Origin: Gammaproteobacteria bacterium
Lineage (GTDB): Bacteria; Pseudomonadota; Gammaproteobacteria; Xanthomonadales; Rhodanobacteraceae
Reading direction: 5' to 3'
Length of the DNA: 33,125 nucleotides
Assembly: GCA_021325195.1 (NCBI GenBank)
Contig: JAJPHQ010000113.1
Coordinates: 1 to 33,125, forward strand
The position numbers were made by a program, and so were the translations under genes. Shown here in pieces: positions 17,988-26,555 of this stretch (within the stretch, counting starts at the first letter, position 1; each line of letters begins with the position of its first letter). The notes beneath the pieces are model-generated. The model was not told the DNA's origin. It worked only from the letters and a program-made list of their open reading frames with translations, and made no database searches.

Positions 17988-18022
17988 CGGAACCCAGGCT
18001 GCCGCCGGCCGGCGGCGGGCCG

Positions 18023-18070
18023 GCCCGGGGTTTCGCCGGGCTTGGTGAAATTCCGTTTGTGGACTACTCT
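18023..18070 (+). promoter_or_regulatory. Candidate terminator-like stem and promoter before fimV
   Basis: GCCCGG (18023-18028) can pair with CCGGGC (18036-18041), closing a seven-base loop. Directly after it, TTGGTG (18042-18047) and TACTCT (18065-18070) are spaced 17 bases apart, as a weak sigma-70 promoter. Each hexamer matches consensus at only three positions. This may separate fimV transcription from asd. Confidence 0.3.
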
Positions 18071-18141
18071 TGCCGCGCGGAGTTGGGGCCGTTTCGAGAT
18101 CGTGCCGGCTTCCGACAGACGCGCTCGCCAGCGGGAACGCC

Positions 18142-20403
18142 ATGCCGATGAAGCCAAGGTTCGCACTCCTTTCGTCCGCCGTACTCCTTGCCCTCGCCTC
18201 GGCGCCTGCGTTGGCCATGCAACTCGGCCAGATCCAGGTGAAGTCGGCGCTCAACGAACCGCTGGTGGCCGAGATTCCGCTGAAGCCGGACAACCTGGCG
18301 GAATTGCAGGGGCTGACGGTCGGGCTTGCCTCGAACCAGGACTTCGCGCGGGCCGGCCTCACGCGCAGCGGCGTCGATGACCTGCTGCGCTTCCAGGTGG
18401 TCACCGACAGCAGCGGCAGCAAGGTGATCCTGGTCACCAGCACCCAGCCGATCACCGATCCCTATCTCGATTTTCTGTTGCAGGTGAACACCAGGCAGGG
18501 CAAGCAGGTCCGCGAATTCGTGGTGCTGCTGGATCCGATGATCGCCTCGCCCGCACCGGCGGTGCAGGCCGCGCCGGTAGCCAGCGCGCCCGCAGCGGCG
18601 CCCGCACCCGTGCCTCCTCCGGAAGCCGCAGCGCCGCCGCAGCCGGCGGTGACCAGGTCGCCACCGCCCCCGGCCACGCCGCAACCCGCGCAACCCGCGG
18701 CACCGCAGGCCTTCCCGCCGCCGCGTCCGGTCGTGCATCAGCCTTTGCGGTTCGGCCCGGTGCCGCGCGGCGACACGCTGTACCACATCGCGCAGCAGTT
18801 GCGCCCCGATTCGTCCGTCAGCATTAACCAGATGATGCTGGCGCTCAAGGCCGCCAACCCCGATGCGTTCTTCAAGGACAACATCAACAACCTGAAGGCG
18901 GGCGCGATCCTGCGCATTCCGGCCCGCGACGACATCGACCGGATCAGCATCGCCAGGGCCAACGCCGAAGTGCACCGCCAGTACGAGGATTGGCGTGGCA
19001 CGCGTGCGCGCGCCGCGACGGTGGTGGCGGGTTCGGCGGCACAGGCCGCATCGGCGCCCGCGGCGGGTCGTGAGGCGGCGCCGGAATCCGACCGCCTGAC
19101 GCTGGTGCCGCCGGCCGGCAGCGGCGGTTCGGCCACCAGCCGTCCCGGCGTCAACGGCGGCACCGGCAATGCCACCGTTGCCGGTCTGAAGCAGCAACTC
19201 GAAACCGACAGGGAAACGCTGACCAGCCTGCAGCAATCCAACCGCGATCTCGAATCGCGCGTGGAGAATCTGAAGGACATTTCCGAAAAGAGCGGCAAGC
19301 TGCTGAGCCTGAAGGATGCCACCGTGGCGGAATTGCAGCGCAAGCTGGCGGCGGTGCAGGCGCAGTCCGGAAAGGCCGCAGCGTCGGCGGCACCGGCTGC
19401 CTCGGGCATGCTGGCTGCGGCAACGCCGGCAGCGGCTTCGACGGCGCATGCCGCCGCGGCCGCCGCGAGCTCCAGCGCGCCGGTTGTCGCTGCGGCGGCC
19501 TCTTCCCACGTTGCCGCGGCGCACTCGGTGGTTGCGTCTGCAAAACCGCAAACCGTCAAACCGGAACCGGCCGTGCGTGCCGCCGCGAAAACCGTGCCGG
19601 CTGCGGCAACACCCTGGTACGGCCGCGGCCTCACCTGGCTGCTCGGCGGCCTGGTCGTGCTGGCGCTGATCCTGCTGGGCCTGCTGCAGCGGCGCCGGCG
19701 TGCGGCGGCGCCGGTCCTGCAGGCACCGCCGGCGGCGAAAGCCGGGGATTCCGCCGCACCGTTGCCGGCCGAAACCGGCGAGCACGGCTACGTGGATTCG
19801 CTGCGCGCGCAGATCGAGCAGGATCCGCACAATCTCGATCTGCGCCTGGAACTGTGCCGGCTGTATTTTGCGCACGACGAGGCCGCGAATTTCGAGGCCG
19901 CAGCCGAGGCCATGCGCGCGGTGGTGGAGAATCCGCACGGCCCCGAATGGCAGGAAGTGGTCGCGATGGGCCAGGATCTGCTGCCCGATCATCCGCTGTT
20001 CCAGACCCTGCGTGCGGATGCCGGCACGGAGCATGGCTACGCGTTCGGCACGGAACATGAAACCGGTGTTGACGATGACGGTGGAAGCTTCCGGCCGGAT
20101 GCGGCCGGCGGTTCCGGCAGCGCGGTTTCCGATTCCGAACGCGCGGCCGCCGACCAGCTGCTGTCGTACTACCAGCAACCGGAACCCGCTGCGGCGTCTT
20201 CGCTGCGGGAGCCGGAGGCCGCGCCCGCGGCGGCCGGCTATCCGTACGGCGACGATGCGGTCGACACCAAGCTCGACCTCGCACGGGCGTACATGGACAT
20301 GGGCGATCCGATCGGCGCGCGTGCCATGCTGGAAGAAGTGCTGGAAGAGGGCACCCAGCTCCAGAAGGACGAGGCGCAACGGCTGCTGGAAAGCCTGGGG
20401 TGA
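18142..20403 (+). CDS. fimV: FimV, inner-membrane peptidoglycan-binding polar hub protein
   Basis: FimV organises type IV pili, cAMP signalling and polar localisation in related bacteria. The 753-residue product shows the full layout. A signal peptide with cleavage after ALA comes near residue 25, followed by the FimV N-terminal domain opening with MQLGQIQVKSALNEP. Next are a Pro/Ala-rich linker (about 140-205), a LysM domain (208-263) and a coiled coil (347-410). After an Ala-rich stretch there is one transmembrane helix (499-516), cytoplasmic TPR-like repeats, and the conserved C-terminal FimV domain (706-753) with TKLDLARAYMDMGD. The ATG at 18142 is chosen; M3 at 18148 is equally possible. 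The gene sits between asd and truA, as in Pseudomonas. Confidence 0.95.
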   Translation: MPMKPRFALLSSAVLLALASAPALAMQLGQIQVKSALNEPLVAEIPLKPDNLAELQGLTVGLASNQDFARAGLTRSGVDDLLRFQVVTDSSGSKVILVTSTQPITDPYLDFLLQVNTRQGKQVREFVVLLDPMIASPAPAVQAAPVASAPAAAPAPVPPPEAAAPPQPAVTRSPPPPATPQPAQPAAPQAFPPPRPVVHQPLRFGPVPRGDTLYHIAQQLRPDSSVSINQMMLALKAANPDAFFKDNINNLKAGAILRIPARDDIDRISIARANAEVHRQYEDWRGTRARAATVVAGSAAQAASAPAAGREAAPESDRLTLVPPAGSGGSATSRPGVNGGTGNATVAGLKQQLETDRETLTSLQQSNRDLESRVENLKDISEKSGKLLSLKDATVAELQRKLAAVQAQSGKAAASAAPAASGMLAAATPAAASTAHAAAAAASSSAPVVAAAASSHVAAAHSVVASAKPQTVKPEPAVRAAAKTVPAAATPWYGRGLTWLLGGLVVLALILLGLLQRRRRAAAPVLQAPPAAKAGDSAAPLPAETGEHGYVDSLRAQIEQDPHNLDLRLELCRLYFAHDEAANFEAAAEAMRAVVENPHGPEWQEVVAMGQDLLPDHPLFQTLRADAGTEHGYAFGTEHETGVDDDGGSFRPDAAGGSGSAVSDSERAAADQLLSYYQQPEPAAASSLREPEAAPAAAGYPYGDDAVDTKLDLARAYMDMGDPIGARAMLEEVLEEGTQLQKDEAQRLLESLG

Positions 20404-20432
20404 TGCAGGCAGGAAGGACGAGGAAGGCCTGA

Positions 20433-20446
20433 GCGCGGGCCCGCGC
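20433..20446. other. 14-base GC palindrome after fimV
   Basis: GCGCGGGCCCGCGC is a perfect palindrome in the 92-base fimV-truA gap. It could form a five-pair stem with a GGCC loop. No T-run follows, and such palindromes arise easily in GC-rich DNA. Confidence 0.25.
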
Positions 20447-20495
20447 GTGCAGCTTCCGCCATCCCTTTCCCGCTTCCCGCCTTCCGTTCCCGTCC

Positions 20496-21284
20496 ATGCG
20501 CATCGCCCTCGGCATCGAGTACGACGGCACCGGTTTTCTCGGCTGGCAGCGCCTGGCGCACGGGCCAAGCGTGCAGGCGGCGGTCGAGAAAGCCCTGTCG
20601 TTCGTGGCCGACCATCCGGTCGAAGTGACTTGCGCGGGCCGCACCGATGCCGGCGTGCACGCGCGTTGTCAGGTCGTGCATTTCGACAGCGATGCGCGGC
20701 GCGACGCGCGCGCCTGGGTGCTGGGCGCGACCACCCGCCTGCCGCATGCCGTTGCGGTACTGTGGGCGCGTGAAGTACCGGACGATTTTCATGCGCGTTT
20801 TTCCGCCCGCTCCCGGCGCTACCGCTACGTGATCCTGAACCGCGCGGTCCGTCCCGCGCTGGAGGCGCGCCATGCCGCGTGGGAACGGAGGCCGCTGGAC
20901 GCCGAAGCGATGCACCGGGCCGCGCAGGCGCTGACCGGCGAGCACGATTTCTCGGCGTTCCGGGCGGCCTCCTGCCAGTCGCCGCACGCCCGGCGCACCG
21001 TCACGGACATCCGCGTGTGGCGGGAAGGCCAACACGTGCTGATGGAGATCGAGGCGAATGCCTTTTTGCACCACATGGTGCGCAACATCGCGGGTTCGCT
21101 GCTGGAAGTCGGGCGCGGCGAGCGGACCGGTGCATGGCTCGCCGGACTGCTGGCAACCGGCGACCGCGCGGCGGCGGGCGTGACCGCGCCGGCGCAGGGT
21201 CTCACCTTCCTCGGCCCCCGCTATCCGGCACAATGGGGACTTCCGCCCGAAGTCTCCCTGCAGGACTGCGCCTCGCGCGACTGA
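20496..21284 (+). CDS. truA: TruA, tRNA pseudouridine(38-40) synthase
   Basis: TruA converts U38-U40 of many tRNA anticodon arms to pseudouridine. The 262-residue product has the catalytic Asp51 in [11 protein letters not shown], the RYRYVILN strand, the EHDFSAFR motif and the [19 protein letters not shown] signature. The start [18 protein letters not shown] is the normal family N-terminus. No clear Shine-Dalgarno is seen before the ATG. It follows fimV by 92 bases and precedes trpF by seven, so truA and trpF are almost certainly co-transcribed. The pair is conserved in Pseudomonas, where truA-trpF-accD-folC is contiguous. Confidence 0.97.
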   Translation: MRIALGIEYDGTGFLGWQRLAHGPSVQAAVEKALSFVADHPVEVTCAGRTDAGVHARCQVVHFDSDARRDARAWVLGATTRLPHAVAVLWAREVPDDFHARFSARSRRYRYVILNRAVRPALEARHAAWERRPLDAEAMHRAAQALTGEHDFSAFRAASCQSPHARRTVTDIRVWREGQHVLMEIEANAFLHHMVRNIAGSLLEVGRGERTGAWLAGLLATGDRAAAGVTAPAQGLTFLGPRYPAQWGLPPEVSLQDCASRD

Positions 21285-21291
21285 AACCGGC

Positions 21292-21945
21292 ATGTTCCGT
21301 ACCCGCGTGAAAATCTGCGGCATCACCCGCATCGAGGATGCGCTGCTCGCGTGCGAACTGGGCGCGGACGCAATCGGGCTGGTGATGACGCCGTCCAGCC
21401 CGCGTTGCGTGTCCATCGAACGCGCGCGCGCGATTCGCGACAGCTTGCCGGCCTTCGTGGATGCGGTGATCCTGGTGCACGATTTGCCGGCGGAGCAGGT
21501 GCGGGACGCGGTGCGCGGCGTGCGGCCCGATCTGGTCCAGTTTCACGGCAGTGAAGACGCGGCGTTTTGCGAATCCTTCGCCTGCCGGTACATCAAGGCG
21601 ATCGGCATGGACGGAGACGTCGATGTACGGGCGCTCGCCGCGGTTCATCCGGCGGCGAGCGGCTTCGTGCTGGACGGCCATCCGCCCGGGCAGCAGGGTG
21701 GACAGGGCAGGCGTTTCGACTGGTCGCGCATTCCGCGCGGCCTCGGCCGGCCGATCATCCTGGCCGGCGGCTTGAATGCCGGCAACGTCGCCGAAGCGAT
21801 CCGTGTGGTGCGGCCGTGGGGGGTGGATCTGGCCAGCGGCGTCGAATCCTCGCCCGGCATCAAGGATGCCGCGAGCATGCGCGCATTCTTCGCGGCGGTC
21901 GCGTCAGCGGAAGCGGAAAGCCGCTCCGCAGACCAACGCGAATGA
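21292..21945 (+). CDS. trpF: TrpF, phosphoribosylanthranilate isomerase
   Basis: TrpF performs the Amadori rearrangement of phosphoribosylanthranilate in tryptophan synthesis. The 217-residue TIM-barrel product has the general base Cys9 in VKICGIT, the general acid Asp128 in FVLDG, the LAGGLNAGNV phosphate loop, and the DLASGVESSPGIKD motif. It is a stand-alone enzyme, unlike the TrpC-TrpF fusion of E. coli. It begins seven bases after truA and is followed by trpB after 61 bases. trpE, trpG, trpD and trpC are not in the window, so the tryptophan pathway is split between loci, as in Pseudomonas. Confidence 0.97.
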   Translation: MFRTRVKICGITRIEDALLACELGADAIGLVMTPSSPRCVSIERARAIRDSLPAFVDAVILVHDLPAEQVRDAVRGVRPDLVQFHGSEDAAFCESFACRYIKAIGMDGDVDVRALAAVHPAASGFVLDGHPPGQQGGQGRRFDWSRIPRGLGRPIILAGGLNAGNVAEAIRVVRPWGVDLASGVESSPGIKDAASMRAFFAAVASAEAESRSADQRE

Positions 21946-22006
21946 ACGCAAGGCCGGCTTTTTACTCGTGCCCATTCGCGGATTGATTTGAAAAACGAGC
22001 GATACC

Positions 22007-23215
22007 ATGCAGATTGCCGATTACCATGCCTATCCCGATGCACACGGCCGCTTCGGTCCCTACGGGGGCACCTTCGTCGCCGAGACCCTGATTGCGCCGC
22101 TGGAGGAACTCACCGCCGCCTACACGCGCCTGCGCGACGATCCGGCGTTCCAGCGAGAATTCACCGACGATCTGAAGCACTACGTCGGCCGTCCTTCGCC
22201 GATCTATCACGCCAGGCGTCTGTCGCAACAGGTCGGCGGGGCACAGATCCTGCTGAAGCGCGAGGACCTGAACCACACCGGCGCGCACAAGATCAACAAC
22301 ACGGTCGGGCAGGCGCTGGTGGCGCGCGCGATGGGCAAGCGCCGGATCATCGCCGAAGCCGGCGCAGGCCAGCACGGCGTGGCGACCGCCACGGTGTGTG
22401 CGCGTTTCGGCATGAAATGCGTGGTGTACATGGGCGCGGTGGACATCGAGCGCCAGAAGATCAACGTGTACCGGATGAAACTGCTGGGCGCCGAAGTGGT
22501 GCCGGTGAGGTCCGGTTCGCAGACGCTCAAGGACGCGCTGAACGAGGCGCTGCGCGACTGGGTGACCAACGTCGCCGACACCTTCTACATCATCGGCACG
22601 GTGGCAGGGCCGCATCCGTATCCGATGATGGTGCGCGATTTCAACGCCGTGGCGGGGCGCGAGGCGCGCGCGCAGATGCTGGAGGAATACGGCCGCCTGC
22701 CGGACGTGCTCACGGCCTGCGTGGGCGGCGGTTCCAACGCGATCGGCCTGTTCCACGCCTTCCTCAATGATCGCGATGTGCGAATCGTCGGCGCGGAAGC
22801 GGCGGGGGAGGGTCTGGCCACGGGCCGGCACGCAGCCTCGCTTGCGGCAGGCCGCCCCGGCGTGCTGCACGGCAACCGCACGTACGTTCTCTGCGATGAC
22901 GACGGCCAGATCACCGAAACGCATTCGGTCTCGGCGGGTCTCGACTATCCCGGCGTCGGCCCCGAGCACGCGTTCCTGAAGGACACCGGCCGTGCCGAGT
23001 ATGTGGGCGTCACCGATGACGAAGCCCTCGCGGCGTTTCACCTGCTCTGCGAAACCGAGGGCATCCTCGCCGCACTGGAATCCAGTCACGCGGTGGCACA
23101 GGCGATCAAGCTGGCGCGCGACTATCCGAAAGACGCGCTGATCCTGTGCAATCTTTCCGGCCGCGGCGACAAGGATGTGCATACGATTTCGAAACGGGAA
23201 GGGATGGAGCTGTGA
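22007..23215 (+). CDS. trpB: TrpB, tryptophan synthase beta chain
   Basis: TrpB condenses indole with serine to give tryptophan, using PLP, in an alpha2-beta2 complex with TrpA. The 402-residue product has the [14 protein letters not shown] start, the PLP Schiff-base Lys95 in HTGAHKINN, the AGAGQHG loop and the phosphate-binding GGGSNAIG. The length and the single-domain form show it is the regular TrpB1, not the TrpB2 variant. Only a weak purine-rich sequence lies before the ATG. Its stop codon (23213-23215) lies inside the first unit of a heptamer repeat that separates it from trpA by 97 bases; in most operons these genes touch or overlap. Confidence 0.98.
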   Translation: MQIADYHAYPDAHGRFGPYGGTFVAETLIAPLEELTAAYTRLRDDPAFQREFTDDLKHYVGRPSPIYHARRLSQQVGGAQILLKREDLNHTGAHKINNTVGQALVARAMGKRRIIAEAGAGQHGVATATVCARFGMKCVVYMGAVDIERQKINVYRMKLLGAEVVPVRSGSQTLKDALNEALRDWVTNVADTFYIIGTVAGPHPYPMMVRDFNAVAGREARAQMLEEYGRLPDVLTACVGGGSNAIGLFHAFLNDRDVRIVGAEAAGEGLATGRHAASLAAGRPGVLHGNRTYVLCDDDGQITETHSVSAGLDYPGVGPEHAFLKDTGRAEYVGVTDDEALAAFHLLCETEGILAALESSHAVAQAIKLARDYPKDALILCNLSGRGDKDVHTISKREGMEL

Positions 23216-23304
23216 GACGCGAGACGTCCGCTCGCTGTGCTCGCTCAGACGTGAGATGGGAAGCACGCTACGGCTGTACGTCTCACGTCTCACGTCTCAC
23301 GTCT
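23214..23304. repeat. Heptamer repeat with inverted copies between trpB and trpA
   Basis: ACGTCTC occurs three times in tandem (23278-23298), followed by a partial unit to 23304. The reverse complement GAGACGT occurs at 23221-23227, after a variant GAGACGC at 23214-23220. AGACGTGAGA (23247-23256) is complementary to TCTCACGTCT, which itself occurs in three registers (23281, 23288, 23295). Several alternative hairpins are therefore possible. The left end overlaps the trpB stop, and the right end stops eight bases before the trpA ATG, where no Shine-Dalgarno is visible. It is not a CRISPR, since units are adjacent without spacers. Confidence 0.85.
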
Positions 23305-23312
23305 AACTCGCC

Positions 23313-24125
23313 ATGAACCGAATCGATGTTTGTTTCAGCAAACTGGCCGCAAGCAAAAGCGCCGCGCTGATTCCCTTCATCACCGCCGGCGACCCGCTGC
23401 CGGAGGCGACGGTTGCGGTGATGCACGCGCTGGTCGGGGCGGGCGCCGACCTGATCGAACTGGGGATGCCGTTCTCCGATCCGATGGCGGACGGTCCCGT
23501 GATCCAGCACGCCGACGAACGCGCGTTGCGCCGTCATGTCGGCATCGCCGACATCCTCGGCTGGGTGCGCACGTTCCGCGAGCGCGACGCCGGAACGCCG
23601 GTCGTGCTGATGGGGTATCTGAACCCGATCGCGATCCACGGCATCGAGCGCTTCGCGGGCGAAGCGCGTGAAGCCGGCGTCGATGGCGTGCTGGTGGTGG
23701 ATTGTCCGATCGAGGAGGATGCGTTCCTGCAGCCGTTGCGGGACGCCGGCCTCGAACGCATCCTGCTGGTTGCGCCGACCACTTCGGAAGCACGTCTGGC
23801 GCGCGCGATCGATGCCGCGGAAGGCTACCTCTACTACGTGTCGTTCGCGGGCATCACCGGCGCGTTGAAACTGTCGGTACCCGATGTCGCGGCACGCGTC
23901 GCGAACCTGCGGGCGCGCGCCGGTGTGCCGGTCGCGGTCGGTTTTGGCATCAAGGACGGCGCCAGCGCGAAAGCGATCGCCGGATTCTGCGATGCGGTGG
24001 TGATCGGCTCGGCGCTGGTGGAGCGCCTCGCGGATGCCGCCGACGTCCATGCCGCATGCGAAAGGGCGCAGACCTTCCTGGCGCCGATCCGCAAGGCGCT
24101 GGACGAAGGCAGGTCCTTGCGCTGA
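23313..24125 (+). CDS. trpA: TrpA, tryptophan synthase alpha chain
   Basis: TrpA cleaves indole-3-glycerol phosphate to indole and glyceraldehyde-3-phosphate and passes indole to TrpB through a tunnel. The 270-residue TIM-barrel product carries both catalytic acids, Glu49 in LIELGMPFSDP and Asp60 in MADGP, at the same numbers as E. coli. FITAGDP near residue 22 and the VGFGIKDG phosphate loop are also present. No ribosome-binding site is visible before the ATG at 23313; the upstream sequence is the heptamer repeat. Expression may thus depend on the folding of the repeat or on ribosomes arriving from trpB. Confidence 0.97.
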   Translation: MNRIDVCFSKLAASKSAALIPFITAGDPLPEATVAVMHALVGAGADLIELGMPFSDPMADGPVIQHADERALRRHVGIADILGWVRTFRERDAGTPVVLMGYLNPIAIHGIERFAGEAREAGVDGVLVVDCPIEEDAFLQPLRDAGLERILLVAPTTSEARLARAIDAAEGYLYYVSFAGITGALKLSVPDVAARVANLRARAGVPVAVGFGIKDGASAKAIAGFCDAVVIGSALVERLADAADVHAACERAQTFLAPIRKALDEGRSLR

Positions 24126-24156
24126 TCCGGGATTGCCTGTGCGGATTCGTTGCCGG

Positions 24157-24187
24157 TTGACATTCGTTGTATGCTTTCCGATTGAAT
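24157..24187 (+). promoter_or_regulatory. Possible promoter before accD
   Basis: A perfect TTGACA (24157-24162) is followed, after 19 bases, by TTGAAT (24182-24187). The better -10 look-alike TATGCT (24170-24175) is only seven bases from TTGACA and cannot pair with it. The 81-base trpA-accD gap is AT-richer than its surroundings, which supports a promoter, but the spacing is poor. Confidence 0.3.
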
Positions 24188-24206
24188 CCGTTGCCGGAAC
24201 CTGCCC

Positions 24207-25070
24207 GTGTCCTGGCTGCAGAAACTGACATCGCCGCGCATCCGCACCGAAGGCACGCCCCAGAAGGGCAAGGTGCCGGAAGGCGTGTGGGAGAAATGCG
24301 CCGGCTGCGGCGTGGTGCTGTACCGTCCGGAGCTGGAACGCAACCTGATGGTGTGTCCCAAGTGCGGGCATCACCATCCGATCGGCGCACGCATGCGGCT
24401 GGCGTCGTTCCTGGACGAAGGCGGCAGCGAGATCGCCGCGAACCTCGCGCCGGTCGATGCGCTGAAGTTCAAGGATTCCAGGCGTTACCGCGACCGCATC
24501 CTGGCCGCGCAGAAGGCCAGCGGCGAGAAGGATGCGCTGGTGGCGATCGAGGGCACGCTGAAGGCGATGCCGGTGATCGCCTGCGCATTCGAGTTCTCCT
24601 TCATCGGCGGCTCGATGGGATCGGTGGGCGGCGAGAAGTTCGCCCGTGCCGGCGAACGCGCGCTGGCAGGCAGGCTGCCGCTGGTGTGCTTCTCGGCCAG
24701 CGGCGGAATGCGGATGCAGGAAGGCCTGTTGTCGCTGTTGCAGATGGCCAAGGTGTCGGCGGTGCTGGGCCGCCTGCGCGCTGCGGGCGTGCCCTACCTC
24801 AGCGTGCTGACCAACCCGTCCACCGGCGGCGTCTCGGCCAGCCTGGGCATGCTGGGGGACATCAACATCGCCGAGCCCAAGGCGCTGATCGGCTTCGCCG
24901 GTCCGCGCGTGATCGAGCAGACGGTGCGCGAAACGCTGCCCGAAGGTTTCCAGCGTTCCGAATTCCTGCTCGATCATGGCGCGATCGACATGATCGTCGA
25001 TCGCCGCCAGATGCGCGATCGCATCGCCGATCTGCTGGCGATCCTGATGCAGCGCGCGAAGGTGGCGTAA
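24207..25070 (+). CDS. accD: AccD, acetyl-CoA carboxylase carboxyltransferase subunit beta
   Basis: AccD and AccA transfer the carboxyl group from biotin to acetyl-CoA, making malonyl-CoA for fatty-acid synthesis. The 287-residue product has the four-Cys zinc ribbon C31, C34 (CAGC), C50, C53 (CPKC) and the crotonase-fold carboxyltransferase domain. [22 protein letters not shown] and [16 protein letters not shown] carry the acyl-CoA-binding loops. The GTG at 24207 gives the family start MSWLQKL. It precedes folC by 144 bases, containing two inverted repeats. In E. coli the zinc ribbon also binds accA/accD mRNA; that control could operate here, but I have no direct sign of it. Confidence 0.97.
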   Translation: MSWLQKLTSPRIRTEGTPQKGKVPEGVWEKCAGCGVVLYRPELERNLMVCPKCGHHHPIGARMRLASFLDEGGSEIAANLAPVDALKFKDSRRYRDRILAAQKASGEKDALVAIEGTLKAMPVIACAFEFSFIGGSMGSVGGEKFARAGERALAGRLPLVCFSASGGMRMQEGLLSLLQMAKVSAVLGRLRAAGVPYLSVLTNPSTGGVSASLGMLGDINIAEPKALIGFAGPRVIEQTVRETLPEGFQRSEFLLDHGAIDMIVDRRQMRDRIADLLAILMQRAKVA

Positions 25071-25092
25071 GCCCTTGCGCGGTCAGCCTGGT

Positions 25093-25119
25093 GGCATGCA
25101 TCGCATGTGTCTGCATGCC
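25093..25119. other. GGCATGCA/TGCATGCC dyad after accD
   Basis: GGCATGCA (25093-25100) and TGCATGCC (25112-25119) are perfect complements around 11 bases. It begins 22 bases after the accD stop. It could be a 3'-end stem or an operator-like dyad. No T-run follows. Confidence 0.35.
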
Positions 25120-25154
25120 GGTGCTTCGCGCCATGACGGGCGAATGACACCCAT

Positions 25155-25191
25155 GTCTTTTTCTGCGCGCGAGACGCGCACGGAAAAAGAC
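25155..25191. other. Long imperfect hairpin between accD and folC
   Basis: GTCTTTTTC (25155-25163) pairs with GAAAAAGAC (25183-25191). Inside it, TGCGCG (25164-25169) pairs with CGCGCA (25175-25180) around a CGAGA loop, with a two-base bulge on the right. In total 15 pairs form in 37 bases. CACCC (25148-25152) and GGGTG (25202-25206) flank it. The T-run is in the left arm and the A-run in the right, so it is not a standard terminator on either strand. It may be an RNA processing site, a folC leader structure or a relic of a small mobile repeat. Confidence 0.55.
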
Positions 25192-25214
25192 AAGGACGTC
25201 GGGGTGCGCACGCC

Positions 25215-26525
25215 ATGAAAACGCTCGACGAATGGCTGCAATACCAGCAGCGCATCCACGCGCGCGGTATCGAGCTGGGGCTGGAGCGTGTGCGCGAGGT
25301 ATGGCGGAGGATGGGCGCGCCGCGGCCGGCGCCGGTCGTGATCACGGTCGGCGGCACCAACGGCAAGGGCTCGACCGTCGCGTTTCTGGAAGCGATGCTG
25401 CGCGCAGGCGGGATGCGTGTCGGCGCGTACACCTCGCCGCATATCCTGCGCTACAACGAGCGGGTGCGCATCGACGGCGCCGAGGCGGCCGATGACGCCC
25501 TGGTCGCGGCATTCGGGCGCATCGAAACCGCCCGCGGCGAAACGTCGCTGACCTATTTCGAATTCGGCACGCTGGCCGCATTCGACGTGTTTGCAAAAGC
25601 CGGGCTCGATGTCGCGCTGCTGGAAGTGGGGCTCGGCGGACGGCTGGATGCGGTGAACATCATCGATGCCGACTGCGCGATCGTCACCACGGTCGACCTC
25701 GACCACATGGAATACCTCGGCAATGATCGCGAGCTGATCGGACGCGAGAAGGCCGGCATCTTCCGGGCGGACAAGCCGGCGATCGCGGGCGAAAGCGACC
25801 CGCCGCGCAGCCTGGTCGAACACGCGCGGAACCTGGGCGCCAGGCTGGAAGTGTTCGGACGCGACTTCGGCTGGACACCTCAGGCCGACGGGCTGCAGTG
25901 GTGGCATCGCGGGGCGCGCGATCCGGCCGCCGGGTCATCGCAACAGGCGGACGCGCCGATCGCGCTGCGGGGTGCGCTGGCGCTGGAAGGCGCGTTCCAG
26001 TACCACAATGCCGCGGCGGCGATCGCCGCGCTGCGCGCGCTGGGCGATCGCGTGCGCTGGGATCCCTCGGCCTTGGTGAAACCGGTGCAGGCGGATGCAC
26101 CCCTGCTGGCCGGGCGCCTGCAACGCATCGCCGGATGCCCCGACCTGATCGTGGACGTGGCGCACAACCCGCAGGCCGCGCGCGCGCTGGCGCTGTGGCT
26201 GGACCGGCACCCGGCGAAAGGCGTCACGCACGCCGTGTTCGGGGCGCTCGGCGACAAGGACATCGAGGGCATCGCCGCGGCGCTGGGCCCGCGCATCGCG
26301 CACTGGCACCTGGCCGGGCTGGAGGCGGAATCGCCCCGCGGCGCCTCCGTGTGCGAACTGTCCGCGCGGGTACGCCGTGCCTTGCCGGGGGCGTCGTGCA
26401 GCGAGCATCCGGATGTCGTCACGGCGTTGTCGGCGGCGTGCGATGCGGCCAGAACCGGGGATCGCATCCTCGCGTTCGGATCGTTTTTCGTCGTGGCGTC
26501 GGTGCTGCGCGCCTGCCGCGTATAA
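25215..26525 (+). CDS. folC: FolC, bifunctional dihydrofolate synthase / folylpolyglutamate synthase
   Basis: FolC adds glutamate to dihydropteroate and then further glutamates to reduced folates, trapping them in the cell. The 436-residue product is a Mur-ligase-like ATPase with P-loop GTNGKGST at 47-54, the YTSPHI motif near 73, the TYFEFGTLAAFD segment, and LLEVGLGGRLDAVN with TTVDLDHMEYLG, which bind Mg and ATP. The C-terminal domain starts with DVAHNPQAARAL near 315. The stop TAA (26523-26525) lies inside a perfect TATAAT that may serve the next gene. The place between accD and the SPOR gene is the usual one in gammaproteobacteria. Confidence 0.96.
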   Translation: MKTLDEWLQYQQRIHARGIELGLERVREVWRRMGAPRPAPVVITVGGTNGKGSTVAFLEAMLRAGGMRVGAYTSPHILRYNERVRIDGAEAADDALVAAFGRIETARGETSLTYFEFGTLAAFDVFAKAGLDVALLEVGLGGRLDAVNIIDADCAIVTTVDLDHMEYLGNDRELIGREKAGIFRADKPAIAGESDPPRSLVEHARNLGARLEVFGRDFGWTPQADGLQWWHRGARDPAAGSSQQADAPIALRGALALEGAFQYHNAAAAIAALRALGDRVRWDPSALVKPVQADAPLLAGRLQRIAGCPDLIVDVAHNPQAARALALWLDRHPAKGVTHAVFGALGDKDIEGIAAALGPRIAHWHLAGLEAESPRGASVCELSARVRRALPGASCSEHPDVVTALSAACDAARTGDRILAFGSFFVVASVLRACRV

Positions 26526-26526
26526 T
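26521..26526 (+). promoter_or_regulatory. TATAAT overlapping the folC stop codon
   Basis: A consensus -10 hexamer contains the folC TAA and lies 29 bases before the SPOR-gene ATG. No good -35 is seen at the expected distance. It could be an internal promoter for the SPOR-cvpA-purF end of the run. Confidence 0.45.
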
Positions 26527-26555
26527 CGCCGCAAGCCTGTCACGAGGCCGCGCCC

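Noticed and set aside
18064-20568. Long open frame (834 codons) opposite fimV
   Set aside because: FimV is certain on the + strand; the antisense product is a low-complexity Arg/Gly/His shadow.
21946-22006. Trp attenuator or leader peptide before trpB
   Set aside because: No short frame rich in Trp codons and no terminator/antiterminator pair is visible in this gap or before trpF.
23278-23304. Possible CRISPR array
   Set aside because: The units are seven bases long and adjacent, with no spacers and no cas genes nearby.
24157-24175. TTGACA with TATGCT as a standard promoter
   Set aside because: The two boxes are only seven bases apart; sigma-70 needs about 16-18. A weaker pairing with TTGAAT is listed at low confidence.
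23283-24977. Open frame (564 codons) opposite trpA and accD
   Set aside because: Antisense to two complete, conserved enzymes; composition is typical of a shadow.
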